A stretch of 64,000 nucleotides of DNA, taken from JAWKZG01 sp041396125. GTDB lineage: Bacteria; Pseudomonadota; Gammaproteobacteria; Competibacterales; Competibacteraceae. The notes beneath the pieces were generated by a model. The model made no database searches, was not told the DNA's origin, and saw nothing but the letters and a program-made list of their open reading frames with translations. Shown here piece by piece: positions 26,542 through 36,028 of the stretch (within the stretch, counting starts at the first letter, position 1; the number at the start of each line of letters is the position of its first letter). Made by a program: the position numbers and the translations under genes. The stretch is taken from the NCBI GenBank assembly GCA_041396125.1, contig JAWKZG010000002.1:248001-312000 (forward strand), read 5' to 3'.

Positions 26542-27678
26542 CTAGAGCTGTTCCAGACAGCTTTCATCCACGTCGTTGATTGATGCGCGCCCGATCTGTG
26601 CCAGGGTGCGGTGCATGTCGTCGAACAGCATGTTCAGACAATGCCGCACAGCCGGGCCGCCTGCTGCTGCCGCATACAGTGTCGGCCTGCCGATCAGTAC
26701 CGCCTGCGCACCCAGCGCAACCGCCTTAACGATATCGCTGCCGCGCGATCCCGCTGTCAGAAATAGCGGTGTCGATTTGTCAGTGTGCTTGGCAAGCTTG
26801 CTGAGCATGCGTATTGAAGAGGCAACACTGTCGAGCTGGCGACCACCGTGATTTGACACGATGATGCCGTCGATACCCTGTGCCATGGCCTCGGTGGCGT
26901 CTTCAACCGAGAGCACACCCTTGAGCAGAATCTTGCCGTCCCAGCGCTTGCGCAACCAGGGGATGATCTGCCAGTCGACGCTCGGGTCGAGCTGGCTGTT
27001 CATGAAGGCGGCATGAGACTCAGCGCTGGCTGAGCCGACCACATCGATAAAATTGCGCGGTGCCGGTACACCGTGCCGGAGAATGTTCAGGCACCAGGCC
27101 GGGTGCAGCGCAAAATCCAGTATGCTCGCTGCGCTCAGCCTGAGTGGAATGGTAAAACCGTTGCGAACATCGCGCCGGCGTTTGCCCACGACCGGGACAT
27201 CGACGGTAATGACGAGTGCCTCGTAGCCCGAGGTTTGTGCGCGTTCAATCAGCTTTTCGGTCACGCTGCGGTCTTTGAACACATACAGCTGAAACCAGCG
27301 TCGCCCCGGCCCGGTGCTGGCAACTTCTTCCAGCGTGCTGCCCGAACCGGTACTCAATACGAACGGAATACCGGCCTTGGCGGCCTCGCGTGCCAACACC
27401 TCTTCGGCGTGCGGATAGGCCAGGTTGGCAAGCCCGGTCGGTCCAATCATCAGCGGGGCTGCTGCCGTGCTGCCCAGGATGTCGCGGCCAAGCTCGGTGT
27501 GCGCCACGTTGGTGAGAATCCGTTGTTTCAACAGGATCGCATCAAAATCGGCCATGTTGGCGCGCAGCGTGATCTCCTCTTCGGCACCGCCGTCAATGAA
27601 ATCAAAAACGGCCCTGGGAAGCTTGCGTCTGGCAATCTGGCGGAGATCGGCAACGGTAATGGCGTTAACGGCTTGCAT
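26542..27678 (-). CDS. FMN-dependent 2-hydroxyacid dehydrogenase/oxidase (LldD/mandelate dehydrogenase family)
   Basis: A 378-residue TIM-barrel flavoprotein that oxidises L-2-hydroxy acids to 2-oxo acids. The opening DLRQIARRKLPRAVFDFIDGGAEEEIT, the region PLMIGPTGLANLAYPHAE, LQLYVFKDR-like WFQLYVFKDR and the active-site SNHGGRQLD with its proton-abstracting histidine and substrate-binding arginine are all present. The usual DGGxRRGxD phosphate loop reads TAGSRGSDIVKAVALGA, so the DGG is altered; this needs checking against the family. It is the last gene of a TRAP operon, so the transported compound is probably a 2-hydroxy acid that this enzyme oxidises. Confidence 0.87.
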   Translation of the reverse strand: MQAVNAITVADLRQIARRKLPRAVFDFIDGGAEEEITLRANMADFDAILLKQRILTNVAHTELGRDILGSTAAAPLMIGPTGLANLAYPHAEEVLAREAAKAGIPFVLSTGSGSTLEEVASTGPGRRWFQLYVFKDRSVTEKLIERAQTSGYEALVITVDVPVVGKRRRDVRNGFTIPLRLSAASILDFALHPAWCLNILRHGVPAPRNFIDVVGSASAESHAAFMNSQLDPSVDWQIIPWLRKRWDGKILLKGVLSVEDATEAMAQGIDGIIVSNHGGRQLDSVASSIRMLSKLAKHTDKSTPLFLTAGSRGSDIVKAVALGAQAVLIGRPTLYAAAAGGPAVRHCLNMLFDDMHRTLAQIGRASINDVDESCLEQL

Positions 27679-27708
27679 CGGAAAATCTCATCTGGTTTTT
27701 TTAAAAAA

Positions 27709-28998
27709 CTACTGAGCAACACCCATCAGCATGTTGGGCAGACCTGTCACCAGCACCGGGAAAACAATAATGAGCATCAGCACAGCGATCAAAGGCACGA
27801 GAATCGGCAGAGTGGCGCGCACGACCTCGTCGAACTTCAGACCAGAGATGTGCGTCATCACGAACAACACCATGCCGAATGGCGGTGTCAGTAGCCCGAG
27901 CATCAGATTCAAAACCATCGCAACACCGAAGTGAATCGGATCAATACCGACGCTCATCGCCACCGGCAGGAAGATTGGCGCAAAAATCAGAATAGCGATG
28001 GTGGAATCGAGAAAACAGCCAATGGCAAAGAGAAAGACACTGATGATCAGCAGTACGATGAGTGGATCCTGGCTGAATGCCAGCATTACATCAGCGATAT
28101 GGGTGGTCATACCCGAGCGCAGCAGCACCCAGCCGAACAATGACGCTGCGGCAATGACAAAGCCGATAACAGCGCTTTCCTTGGCGGTTTCGACAAAAAC
28201 ATGGACGAGTTGCCTAAAGCTCAGCTCACGCATGACAAACAGGCCGATGAGCAGCGCGTAGCAGACCGCTACTGCCGCCGCTTCAGTCGGCGTTACGATG
28301 CCGGACCAGATGCAGCTGAGCAGAATCACCGGCGTCAGCATCGGCAGCAGCGCATCGATAAACGAGCGCGTGGCGATGGCCAGCGTGGGGAAAGGCTCGC
28401 GCGGCAGATTTTCCTTGCGGGCGCGTATCGTGATGATGGTCATCAGGGCCAGCGTCATCAGCAGGCCGGGCACGACACCGCCCAGGAACAGGCGGCCAAC
28501 CGATTCACCCGAGGCGAACGAGAACACGATCATCGGAATGCTGGGCGGGAAGATCGGGCCGATCGTTGACGAGCCGGCGGTTATCGCAACGCTGAATTTT
28601 TTCGGGTATCCCGCCTTTTTCATGGCTTCCAGTTCGATCTGTCCGAGGCTGGCGGCATCGACAACTGCCGCGCCGGACATGCCCGAAAAAATCAGACTGG
28701 CCACGACGTTCGAGTGGCCCAGGCCACCTGGCAGAAAGCCAACCATCGTGCCCGCGAAGCGGAAGATACGGTCTGTGATGCCGGCCGTGTTCATCAGTTT
28801 GGCGGCCAGGATGAACAGTGGGATGCCAACCAATACAAAGTTCTGCAGGCCGAACTGCATTTTGGTGGAGAGAATGGTCGGGTTGAACGGCATACCCGAA
28901 ACGAGCAAGGCAGCCACGGACGACAAAGCCATCGCCATGGCTACCGGCATGCCTGCCAGCAACAGCACCAGCATGCCCAGTGTGAGTACAAAAATCAT
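27709..28998 (-). CDS. TRAP transporter large permease, DctM family (system 2)
   Basis: A 429-residue membrane protein with about 12 helices. It shows LAGMPVAMAMALSS near the start, FVLVGIPLFILAAKLMNTAGITDRIF, the conserved TIGPIFPPSIPMIVFSF loop and MLGLLTPPFGMVLFVM. It overlaps the DctQ gene by 4 bases (ATGA) and is followed after 30 bases by the hydroxyacid dehydrogenase gene. Its sequence differs clearly from the DctM of system 1, so the two loci are not a recent duplication. Confidence 0.9.
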   Translation of the reverse strand: MIFVLTLGMLVLLLAGMPVAMAMALSSVAALLVSGMPFNPTILSTKMQFGLQNFVLVGIPLFILAAKLMNTAGITDRIFRFAGTMVGFLPGGLGHSNVVASLIFSGMSGAAVVDAASLGQIELEAMKKAGYPKKFSVAITAGSSTIGPIFPPSIPMIVFSFASGESVGRLFLGGVVPGLLMTLALMTIITIRARKENLPREPFPTLAIATRSFIDALLPMLTPVILLSCIWSGIVTPTEAAAVAVCYALLIGLFVMRELSFRQLVHVFVETAKESAVIGFVIAAASLFGWVLLRSGMTTHIADVMLAFSQDPLIVLLIISVFLFAIGCFLDSTIAILIFAPIFLPVAMSVGIDPIHFGVAMVLNLMLGLLTPPFGMVLFVMTHISGLKFDEVVRATLPILVPLIAVLMLIIVFPVLVTGLPNMLMGVAQ

Positions 28999-29480
28999 AT
29001 CGTCGCGTTGAGTCGGTCAGATTGCTGGTAGGTGCCCTTGATGTCGCGCACGATGTTCAGCGTGAGGTAGAGAATCATGAGCAGGCTGCATACGAACAAA
29101 GACATGTACATATGACCAATCTGGATCCAGTCGACCGTGCCGAGATCGACCTCCCAGTTGAACATCGCGTTGGTCCAGGCACCTTTGGCGAACAAGACCA
29201 TGAACGTGATCATCAGCAGACGGTTAACGATACGGATGGCGCGCCGGGTGCGCGGACCGAATCGTTCGACCAGTGTTGTGATCCGGATGTGCCCTTCGTC
29301 CTCCATGACCGTGGCAGCCCCGACAAAGACCAGCAGGATAAAGCTCAACTGAGCAAGATCCTCGGACCACGAAGCCGGGGTGCTCAGAACGCTTCTGAAA
29401 ATGACAGTCAGGGTAGTGATGCAAAACATGCACAGCAGAATCAGTGCGTTCAGCTTTTCAAGCGCGTTCTTCACGGTCAT
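28995..29480 (-). CDS. TRAP transporter small permease, DctQ family (system 2)
   Basis: A 161-residue protein with four membrane helices. The family motif follows helix 2 as VMEDEGHIRITTLVERFGPRTRRAI, and the conserved WSEDLAQLSFILLVFVGA lies before it. It acts with the DctM encoded directly downstream, whose start overlaps its stop. The gene begins 14 bases after the binding-protein gene. Confidence 0.88.
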   Translation of the reverse strand: MTVKNALEKLNALILLCMFCITTLTVIFRSVLSTPASWSEDLAQLSFILLVFVGAATVMEDEGHIRITTLVERFGPRTRRAIRIVNRLLMITFMVLFAKGAWTNAMFNWEVDLGTVDWIQIGHMYMSLFVCSLLMILYLTLNIVRDIKGTYQQSDRLNATI

Positions 29481-29494
29481 CTGTCTCCGCTGGA

Positions 29495-30489
29495 TTACTT
29501 CAGCGCGTCTTTTACTTTTTGGTAGAAGTCAGGATCCCATTGCGATTCGGCGATGCTATCGACAGCCGGTTGCGTGGCCGCCTTGAACTCAGCTTTGTCA
29601 ACTTTGATCAGGGTCATGCCGATTTCCTGCAGCTGCTTGACCATCTCGGCATCACCATCGCGCGTGATGCTGTTGGCATAGTCGGTAGCGTCTTTGAATG
29701 CGCTGGCGAACAAGGCCTGGTCATCCTTGCTCAGCGTGTCCCACCAGGCCGAGGACGATACGATTCTGGCCGCACCATAAACGTGTTCGGTGGCGATCAG
29801 GTACTTTTGTGCTTCGTACATTTTGTAGGCAAGGATGGTCTCAGGCGGGTTTTCCTGTGCCTCGACCACGCCGGTTTTCAGGGCCATGTAGACCTCGCTG
29901 AACGCGATGGTTTGCGGCACTGCGCCCAGACTCTCCCAGACCGTGAACCAGGTCTTGATCGGGGGAGGCGCATTTTCAGGCCTTTGACTTCGGCCACGTT
30001 GTTGACCGGCCGATTGGAGGTCAGATAGCGCGCACCACGGAAGATGATGCCTTCGGTACGCACGCCGCGCTGCTCCTCGATGAGAGCAGATAACTCCTTG
30101 CCCGGGCCGTTCCAGAACTTCCAGAAGTCGTCCTGGCTGGAGAAGATGTAGGGCACCTCCGAGATAAAGTATTTCGGGAAGTAGGTCGAAATATCACCGC
30201 TGCCGAGGGCACCAATTTCAACCGAACCTTGCGAGAGCATCTCGAAAGTCTGTTTTTCGTCACCCATGGCACCGCTGCGATGAATCTGGATGTCGATACG
30301 CCCGCCGGTTTGACTGGCAAGGGTTTCCTTAAACTTGTCCAGCCCTTTGTCCAACGGCGAGCCGGGCGGATACACCGAGGCAACATTGGCGGTGATTTTC
30401 GGGCCGGTAGTGGGATCGGAGGCGGCAATGCCAATGGCAGGGCCGGCGAGCAGTGAGCAGGCCAGCATCGAAGTAACAGCTAGTTTCAT
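29495..30489 (-). CDS. TRAP transporter solute-binding protein, DctP family (system 2), one frameshift
   Basis: A periplasmic binding protein of about 331 residues. The signal peptide MKLAVTSMLACSLLAGPAIGIAA leads into GRIDIQIHRSGAMGDEKQTFEML and NNVAEVKGLKMRLP. A homopolymer of five C where six are needed (near 29966) breaks the frame; the correct reading continues PIKTWFTVWESLGAVPQ and VYMALKTGVVEAQENPPETILAYKMYE, the standard DctP core with the arginine in KMR as carboxylate ligand. GGAG stands 8 bases before the ATG. First gene of the operon dctP-dctQ-dctM-hydroxyacid dehydrogenase. The break is very probably a sequencing artefact. Confidence 0.85.
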
Positions 30490-30659
30490 ATGTATCTCCA
30501 GGTGGTAAGTAAAGCCTGTCTTGGTGATGTACTAGACGGGCAGGCATTGAAGCCCTTATAGGTATGAGGTGTTATGCAATATATAATATCTATCATAAAA
30601 CTCAAATGATATCGACGCCAAACAGATCCGGATTCGCGTACTGTAATGGTTCTGACGGT

Positions 30660-31508
30660 TTAAAAAGGCCACCCTTTCTGCGGCAGGCCCTGTGTCTGCA
30701 GTAAAGCCGCGATATCCATACTGGCGGCTACACCGGCGTGGACGATGACGCCGCCCCAGATCGAGCGCGACCGCATCGCCAGAACGCCCAGAAACAGGCC
30801 GAACAGGATGGCGCCGGTTGCTTCCAGCCAGGGTTTCGAGAAATGAATCATCAGATACGGCAGGCACATGACAAAAATGGCGTTAACACCAAAGGCCGGG
30901 CGCAGGCTTTGCAGCATGAAGCCGCGAAAGAAAAACTCCAGGAACACGAACTGACTGAGATAAATCAGCTCCCAGGCCAGCAGATCAAACCAGCTCCGGC
31001 CGGCCAGCCGGTAGAAAGGATAATGCTGGCTGAAATCCGGCCGGAAACTGACTATCACGACAAACCCTAAAATGGGACTGAGCAGCAGCAGATAACCCGC
31101 CCAATGTCGGCGTACATCCCCCAGGCCCAGGCCGAAATCCAGCAGCGGTTGGCGTAATACATAGCGGATAAACAGGCCGGGGAGCAGTACATAGCCGACG
31201 GCATGCCAGCCGCCCCACCACAGCTGACCGATCAGATGAGCAAAACCACTGTTAACAAGCTGCTGCCATAGTGCATCGGGCGCTAAACCCTGCCACAGCG
31301 ACAACTGGGTCAAACAGGCCCGGAACGTGGCAAAGAATTTCAGATAATGGATACCTAACAGGCATACGGCGACCAGTAATAAGGTCAGCGCCGCCTGACG
31401 TTGCGCCTGCGAGCGACTTACCGGAAGTTGCTGTGCCTCGTGCTCTATCGCTGCGAGGGCCTGCAAAAACTGGCGGGGATTTAGGGTGCGGATCAGCTGG
31501 GCTAACAC
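30660..31508 (-). CDS. CPBP-family intramembrane metalloprotease (CAAX protease-like)
   Basis: A 282-residue protein with about eight hydrophobic helices. The family's first motif EExxxR appears as LEFFFRGFMLQSL (one of the two glutamates is replaced), the second as MIHFSKP and the third as GGVIVHAGVAASMDI, where the histidines hold the metal. Bacterial members process prenylated proteins, peptides or bacteriocins, but most have unknown roles. The start is GTG. It stands apart from the TRAP operon by 170 bases and is divergent from the TPR protein gene. Confidence 0.78.
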   Translation of the reverse strand: MLAQLIRTLNPRQFLQALAAIEHEAQQLPVSRSQAQRQAALTLLLVAVCLLGIHYLKFFATFRACLTQLSLWQGLAPDALWQQLVNSGFAHLIGQLWWGGWHAVGYVLLPGLFIRYVLRQPLLDFGLGLGDVRRHWAGYLLLLSPILGFVVIVSFRPDFSQHYPFYRLAGRSWFDLLAWELIYLSQFVFLEFFFRGFMLQSLRPAFGVNAIFVMCLPYLMIHFSKPWLEATGAILFGLFLGVLAMRSRSIWGGVIVHAGVAASMDIAALLQTQGLPQKGWPF

Positions 31509-31657
31509 GGTAAGGACGTTATCTGCAACGCAAAAAAATAGAGGGCTCGGCCGAGTGTGGGCATCTTAGCAAAATTCATCAATGCCGGTGGTTCAGTCTG
31601 GATTCAGCCGTTTGCGGCCATGCTGACGCCCAGAAGTGTCTCTACGGGAGAAAAATC

Positions 31658-32548
31658 ATGCGACTGATACTGTTTGCCTGTCTGCTGTGGCCGGCGATTT
31701 TAGCGCCTTTTATTAGCGCTCAGGCGGCTGAGTCGGCAGCTTCTGCCGGGGTCGGGTATTTGCTGGATGACGCGGCTGCAGCAGTCGATCAAGGTCACTA
31801 TGACACAGCCGCATCAGCACTGGAGCGGGCTTTGCGTATTCAACCCCAAAATGCGGAAATCTGGCATTTGCTGGGGCAGGTACGTTTGCATCAGGGCCGT
31901 TATTCAGAAGCTGAAGCCATGGGCGAGAAATCCAGTGCCCTGGCGAGGAATAATCCCGCGCTGCAGGAGCGCAATGAGCGCCTGATACGGGTGGCCCGCA
32001 TACGGGTGGCACGCGATTTACGCGGTGCGCCCCCGCTGCCAAACCAGCTGGCCGGGACAGCGCAGCCGCGACCTGCACCCGTGGTATCGGGTACAAATCC
32101 ACTACCACAGCATAAACCCACTCAAGCCGAAGCTATTCCGGAACGTCCTATCCAAGCGGATGTAGCGGTACCGGATTCACGCGCCAGGGTTGAATTCGAG
32201 TCGCTTGAGCCATTACCCCGTCCACTGCCGAGACAGCCGGACAGTAACGAGCAAACCGTCCATCTTATCTACGATCCGATTGACGATTCGGCCTACCGTC
32301 AGCGTGAATCCTCCATTCGGGAGCTGGACCGGCCTGTACCACCCGCACACGATATTCTGCCCCATCGCCGACCGCTGCCAACTGCTTTACGACCGGTCGA
32401 ACGGCTGCTGCGTAAACTGGATCGGCTGCGGCTGGATAATGCCCGGTATCGCATTGAATTCAGAGTGAATAAGCCGGTTAATGCCAAAAACAACAAGCAC
32501 AAGAAGAAGCATAAGAAAAAGCATAGGAAATCACAGCGGCGGGATTAA
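31658..32548 (+). CDS. Secreted TPR protein with Lys-rich tail, unknown function
   Basis: A 296-residue protein. A signal peptide (MRLILFACLLWPAILAPFISAQA) is followed by two TPR-like helix pairs (DQGHYDTAASALERALRIQPQNAEIWHLLGQVRLHQGRYSEAEAMGEKS, residues about 45-95, shown here in parts by position). A long proline-rich, low-complexity part (about 125-250) leads to a very basic C-terminus with repeats of KKHKKKH (about 280-290). The tail could bind nucleic acid, cell-wall polymers or lipopolysaccharide. I do not recognise a named family. It is probably monocistronic. Confidence 0.65.
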   Translation: MRLILFACLLWPAILAPFISAQAAESAASAGVGYLLDDAAAAVDQGHYDTAASALERALRIQPQNAEIWHLLGQVRLHQGRYSEAEAMGEKSSALARNNPALQERNERLIRVARIRVARDLRGAPPLPNQLAGTAQPRPAPVVSGTNPLPQHKPTQAEAIPERPIQADVAVPDSRARVEFESLEPLPRPLPRQPDSNEQTVHLIYDPIDDSAYRQRESSIRELDRPVPPAHDILPHRRPLPTALRPVERLLRKLDRLRLDNARYRIEFRVNKPVNAKNNKHKKKHKKKHRKSQRRD

Positions 32549-32628
32549 AAAAATTTTTAAAACAGTTTCTTATTTCGAATGGAAGCGCTGCAAACGCCGG
32601 TTTGCAACATTTTGCTGCACCTAAAGCC

Positions 32629-32660
32629 TTTCTGGATTCCCGCCTGCGCGGGAATGACGG
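32629..32660. repeat. REP-like palindrome, copy 2 (TTCCCGCCTGCGCGGGAA)
   Basis: Matches the copy at 25914-25945 at 31 of 32 bases, including the flanks TTTCTGGA and TGACGG. It lies between the TPR gene and the 3' end of the fucosyltransferase gene. Confidence 0.75.
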
Positions 32661-32737
32661 CTTGGAGATAGGCGTGAAAACTATAAACGATGCAAAAGCT
32701 TTTTTGTATCAGGGCAGGGAACGAACAGGAGACAGGT

Positions 32738-33761
32738 TTAGCGCCAGGCATTCAGCGCCCGTATCCGTGCTTTCTCATAAACACTTTGCAGTGCAACCAG
32801 TGGCCGACGTTTGCGCAACAGCCGCCTCGATAACACGACTCCATCGGAGTGCCGGGTTGGGCTGACAGGGTGCTGTTCGGTAATGATCCGCGCTAGTACT
32901 GAAAAAATATTATAGTCTTCCAGCACCCGCCGCCGTGCTTCCAGAATGGCGCTTAGCCGGCGTTCGTATTGTTGTTCTTCAATGGCTTGCAGAATAATAT
33001 TGCAGGAGCCTTCGACGTCATTGATATCGAGCGGGATAAAGCTCTCGGGCGGGAAATAATCGGCTGCATTCGGGCAACCGCAATAGAACGGCAGCGCCGC
33101 GCCCAGAAACACATCGGACAGTTTCTCGGTCCAGTGATGCAGGCTGATATGGTTCTCGATAGCCAGCTGGTAGCGATAGGCATCCAGGGATTCGGCTTTA
33201 TCATCAATTTCCTGCACGCCGTGGCCGTAAATATCCAGCCAGGGGATACGTGCTTTCAGCGCCTGGGTGAAACGGTAGCGCTTCTGATGCAGGGTATGAC
33301 GCTGTTGCTTGGTCGAGCAGACCGTCGATAACAGTCTGGATTTATCCAGTGGCGGCGCGTCAGCCATTTGCCGGTAAGAGCGCAGGCGGGTTTGTCCCAG
33401 TCCGTAATACCATTGCAGGGCCGGCTGTGAATAAATGCGCTGCGGATGGGGCAGTGCCCAGGGTTCCTGACTGGTCAGCACATAACCAAACTGGGCCGTG
33501 AAGGCCGTGCCATAGGATTTGATCGAGGAAGGCTCGGTGGTTACCAGGATGGTTTGTTGTTGCGGGCAGGGGAGCAGCTGTTCCGGGTTTTTACTGGGCA
33601 GATCGTTATACACGACCAGCCAGTCGTATTCGGTCGCCTCCGGGCCTAAAGCGAATTCGCAATTGCCCCAGACCGGGATATTATCGGAATTGACGAATCC
33701 AGGCATGCGGGTTATACGTGCCGAGAAATTTGACGCGGATGCGTTGTGCCGGGGCTGTCAT
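32738..33761 (-). CDS. Glycosyltransferase family 10 (alpha-1,3-fucosyltransferase-like), one frameshift
   Basis: About 340 residues. The C-terminal half has the GT10 donor-binding signature: YRYQLAIENHISLHHWTEKLSDVFLGAALPFYCGCPNAADYFP (positions about 210-250 from the true start, given here in family order: AIENH, TEKLSD, ALPFYCG). This binds GDP-fucose in bacterial LPS fucosyltransferases. The true start is probably the ATG at 33761 (MTAPAQRIRVKFLGTYNPH), which joins the main frame after a single-base shift near 33704, at CCGCATG. No other glycosyltransferase or O-antigen gene is adjacent, so this is an orphan enzyme. The gene lies opposite a broken lipoprotein gene. Confidence 0.82.
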
Positions 33762-33908
33762 AGTGCGCGGTTGCTGATGCTCGTAGCTGCGGTGTAAGGA
33801 CTTATCGGAAAATGTGCAACAAGCCGATATGCGGGCTCTCAGGAGTTTACAACATGCGGATTTACCTTTGTGGCGAATTTCCAAACGGTTTCCGGACAGG
33901 CCAAGAGT

Positions 33909-34493
33909 ATGTTTAACCGATTTTCCAGCGTTTTGCCCCTGTTCCCGGCAGGTATTTGATCGCTAGCCTGCTGGTGGGCTGCAGCCACTATTCCGATCCG
34001 TCTGCCGGGTCGCGACCTGGCGTGCCACTGTATAGACTGCCGCCGGGCTCTGCGCTGATCTTACAGCGTGATATCCGTATTCCTGCGCATGCGCTGGCCG
34101 TGTATCTGCAGGATGGTCAGGTGTTGCCGGGCGGGTGAGTCAATACCGGCCCAACTGCAAATTCGAACTTCGGCAGAAACAGAACGAGCCACAAATTGTG
34201 GCTGCGGGCGTGTTTCCGGTCGCTCATTTTGCGATTAATCGGGGCGATTTCGCCAGTACCATCAACAGCGCATTCCGACCGGTGCGGTATCGGCTGGATT
34301 ATTCGATGAGGATGCCCCCAGCTTTATCGTCTACGCCAGTTATTTTTTCCTGGCATCAGCCGAACAGCCCGACGTATTGCGCCTGAGCTGCCGGCATTGG
34401 CAGGCCTGGGGCGAGGGGCGTTATCTCAGTCTGCCTGAAATCCAGCAGGCGCTGGGTGAGGTGTTCACGTTGCGCCTGGGGCTGGTACCGTAG
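33909..34493 (+). pseudogene. Lipoprotein of unknown function, broken by at least three frameshifts
   Basis: Joined across three frames, the sequence starts MFNRFSSVLPLFPAG, shifts near 33955 to YLIASLLVGCSHYSDP (lipobox LVGC), runs LYRLPPGSALILQRDIRIPAHALAVYLQDGQ, shifts near 34135 to QYRPNCKFELRQ and again near 34290 to SFIVYASYFFLASAEQP and EIQQALGEVFTLRLGLVP before the TAG at 34491-34493. The assembled protein of about 195 residues looks like a gammaproteobacterial outer-membrane lipoprotein family without a known role. The continuous protein-like pattern suggests sequence error, but real decay cannot be excluded. Its end overlaps the convergent kinase gene. Confidence 0.55.
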
Positions 34494-36003
34494 CCGGGGC
34501 CTGACTGAGTGCCTGCCCGATGCGCGCATCCAGAGTTTCCATAGCAGCCTGGGCATCCTGGTAGATGGCAAATAGCGTCTGGTAAAACGCATGCCGTTCG
34601 GCATCAGGCTCGGCCCGCTGGACAATTCTGACGCAGCGTGCGACAGCCTCCTGCGGACTGCTGAAAACACCCGCGCCAATACCGGCTACCAGGGCGGAAC
34701 CGAACGAGGCATCGCTGTTTTCCGGTATTTCCATCACCAGCCCGGTAATATCGGCCAGAATTTGCCGCCAGACCGCGCTGCGGGCACCACCGCCGAGCAG
34801 TCGGGCGGCACTGAACTGCAAGCCCTTGCCACGGGCGTCATGTAATAAATCATTGATGGAATAGGCGATGCCTTCGTAGACCGCACGGGCGAAATGCGCA
34901 CGTTGGTGCTGCATCGTCAACCCGAGAAAATTCGCCCGTAACTGCGGATTCCAGTGTGGCCCGCGCTCGCCTTGCAGATACGGATGGAAAATCAGCCCGG
35001 CCGCACCGGCTGGCGCGGTTCCGGCGAGAGCATCGAAGTCGTCAAAGGACAGCTCCGCAAACAAGGTATCGCGCGCCCAGCGATGGGCCGAGGCGCAGGA
35101 GTTGGTGCCGGTGGCGAGGTAATACATGCCGTCGAGCAGGTGCGGATAGCAGGAAATCGGCGGCAGCACGCGTGGCTCATCAACGGTCAGGAATAATACC
35201 CCGGCGGTTGCCAGCTTGATCGCGGCCTGACCGGATTCCAGCGCACCGACCCCGAACAGTTCCACCGTGGTGTCGTTACTGCCGGTCATCACCGGCGTAC
35301 CGGGCAGCAGACCGGTGTCAGCTGCGGCCTGTGCGGTGATCTGTCCCGCGCTGGCGGTAGCGGACAGCAAGGGCGGTAGATTTTCCAGCGGCCAGTCGAT
35401 CAGCCCGCACAACTCGGCGGACCAGTCGCGGCGGGCATTATCCGCCAGCAGTGCACCGACCGCATCGCTGTAATCACTGGCCCATACGCCGGTCAGTTGC
35501 AGACGCAGATAATCCTTGGCCAGACATAAACGGCGCGTGCGAGCCAGCGCCTGCGGTTCGTGTCGGCGTAACCAGGCCAGCATCGGTAGCGTCCAGGTCG
35601 GATTGGCGCGATTTAATGACGTCTGTTCGATCAAGACACCGTGCTGTTCCCGCAGCTCAGCCGCCTCTACTGCACTGCGCTGATCGTTCCAGAGAATTGC
35701 CGGTCGGATTGGCTGGTCCGAGGCATCCAGCAGGACCGGAATATGCGCGCCGGCACTGACCGCCAGAGCCAGAATATTGGCGGCGGGCAGGTCAGCATTG
35801 CGCAGTGCTTGTGGCACCGCAGCGCAGAGCGCCTGATACCATTCCTGTGGGTCCTGCTCCGACCAGCCGGGATGCGGGATACGGGTGGTGATCGGGTGAC
35901 TGGCGGAACCGAGCACCCGACCCTGAGCCGGATCGATCAATGTGGCTTTGAGGCTGCCGGCACCGAGATCGATGCCCAGCAGCGCCTGCGGGTGTGTTGT
36001 CAA
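34465..36003 (-). CDS. FGGY-family carbohydrate kinase (xylulokinase-like)
   Basis: A 512-residue sugar kinase. The N-terminal ATPase motif LLGIDLGAGSLKATLID, the GWSEQDPQEWYQAL region, the catalytic-base zone AILWNDQRS, the segment TGSNDTTVELFGVGAL and the C-terminal LLGGGARSAVWRQILADITG all fit the FGGY family; the best general match is xylulokinase (XylB), though glycerol, gluconate or other polyols are possible. No xylose isomerase or sugar importer is adjacent. It is the last of three minus-strand genes that follow the amidase and the FAD/Fe-S dehydrogenase. Confidence 0.85.
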   Translation of the reverse strand: MTTHPQALLGIDLGAGSLKATLIDPAQGRVLGSASHPITTRIPHPGWSEQDPQEWYQALCAAVPQALRNADLPAANILALAVSAGAHIPVLLDASDQPIRPAILWNDQRSAVEAAELREQHGVLIEQTSLNRANPTWTLPMLAWLRRHEPQALARTRRLCLAKDYLRLQLTGVWASDYSDAVGALLADNARRDWSAELCGLIDWPLENLPPLLSATASAGQITAQAAADTGLLPGTPVMTGSNDTTVELFGVGALESGQAAIKLATAGVLFLTVDEPRVLPPISCYPHLLDGMYYLATGTNSCASAHRWARDTLFAELSFDDFDALAGTAPAGAAGLIFHPYLQGERGPHWNPQLRANFLGLTMQHQRAHFARAVYEGIAYSINDLLHDARGKGLQFSAARLLGGGARSAVWRQILADITGLVMEIPENSDASFGSALVAGIGAGVFSSPQEAVARCVRIVQRAEPDAERHAFYQTLFAIYQDAQAAMETLDARIGQALSQAPATVPAPGAT

Positions 36004-36028
36004 ACGGCTTGTTCCTTTGGGTTTTGCC

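Noticed and set aside
27073..27894. A 273-codon plus-strand frame across the dehydrogenase and TRAP genes.
   Set aside because: Lies opposite two well-supported genes; the His/Gln/Arg-rich end is typical of antisense translation.
32557..32751. Minus-strand 64-codon frame containing VIPAQAGIQ.
   Set aside because: This peptide is the translation of the REP-like repeat, not a gene.
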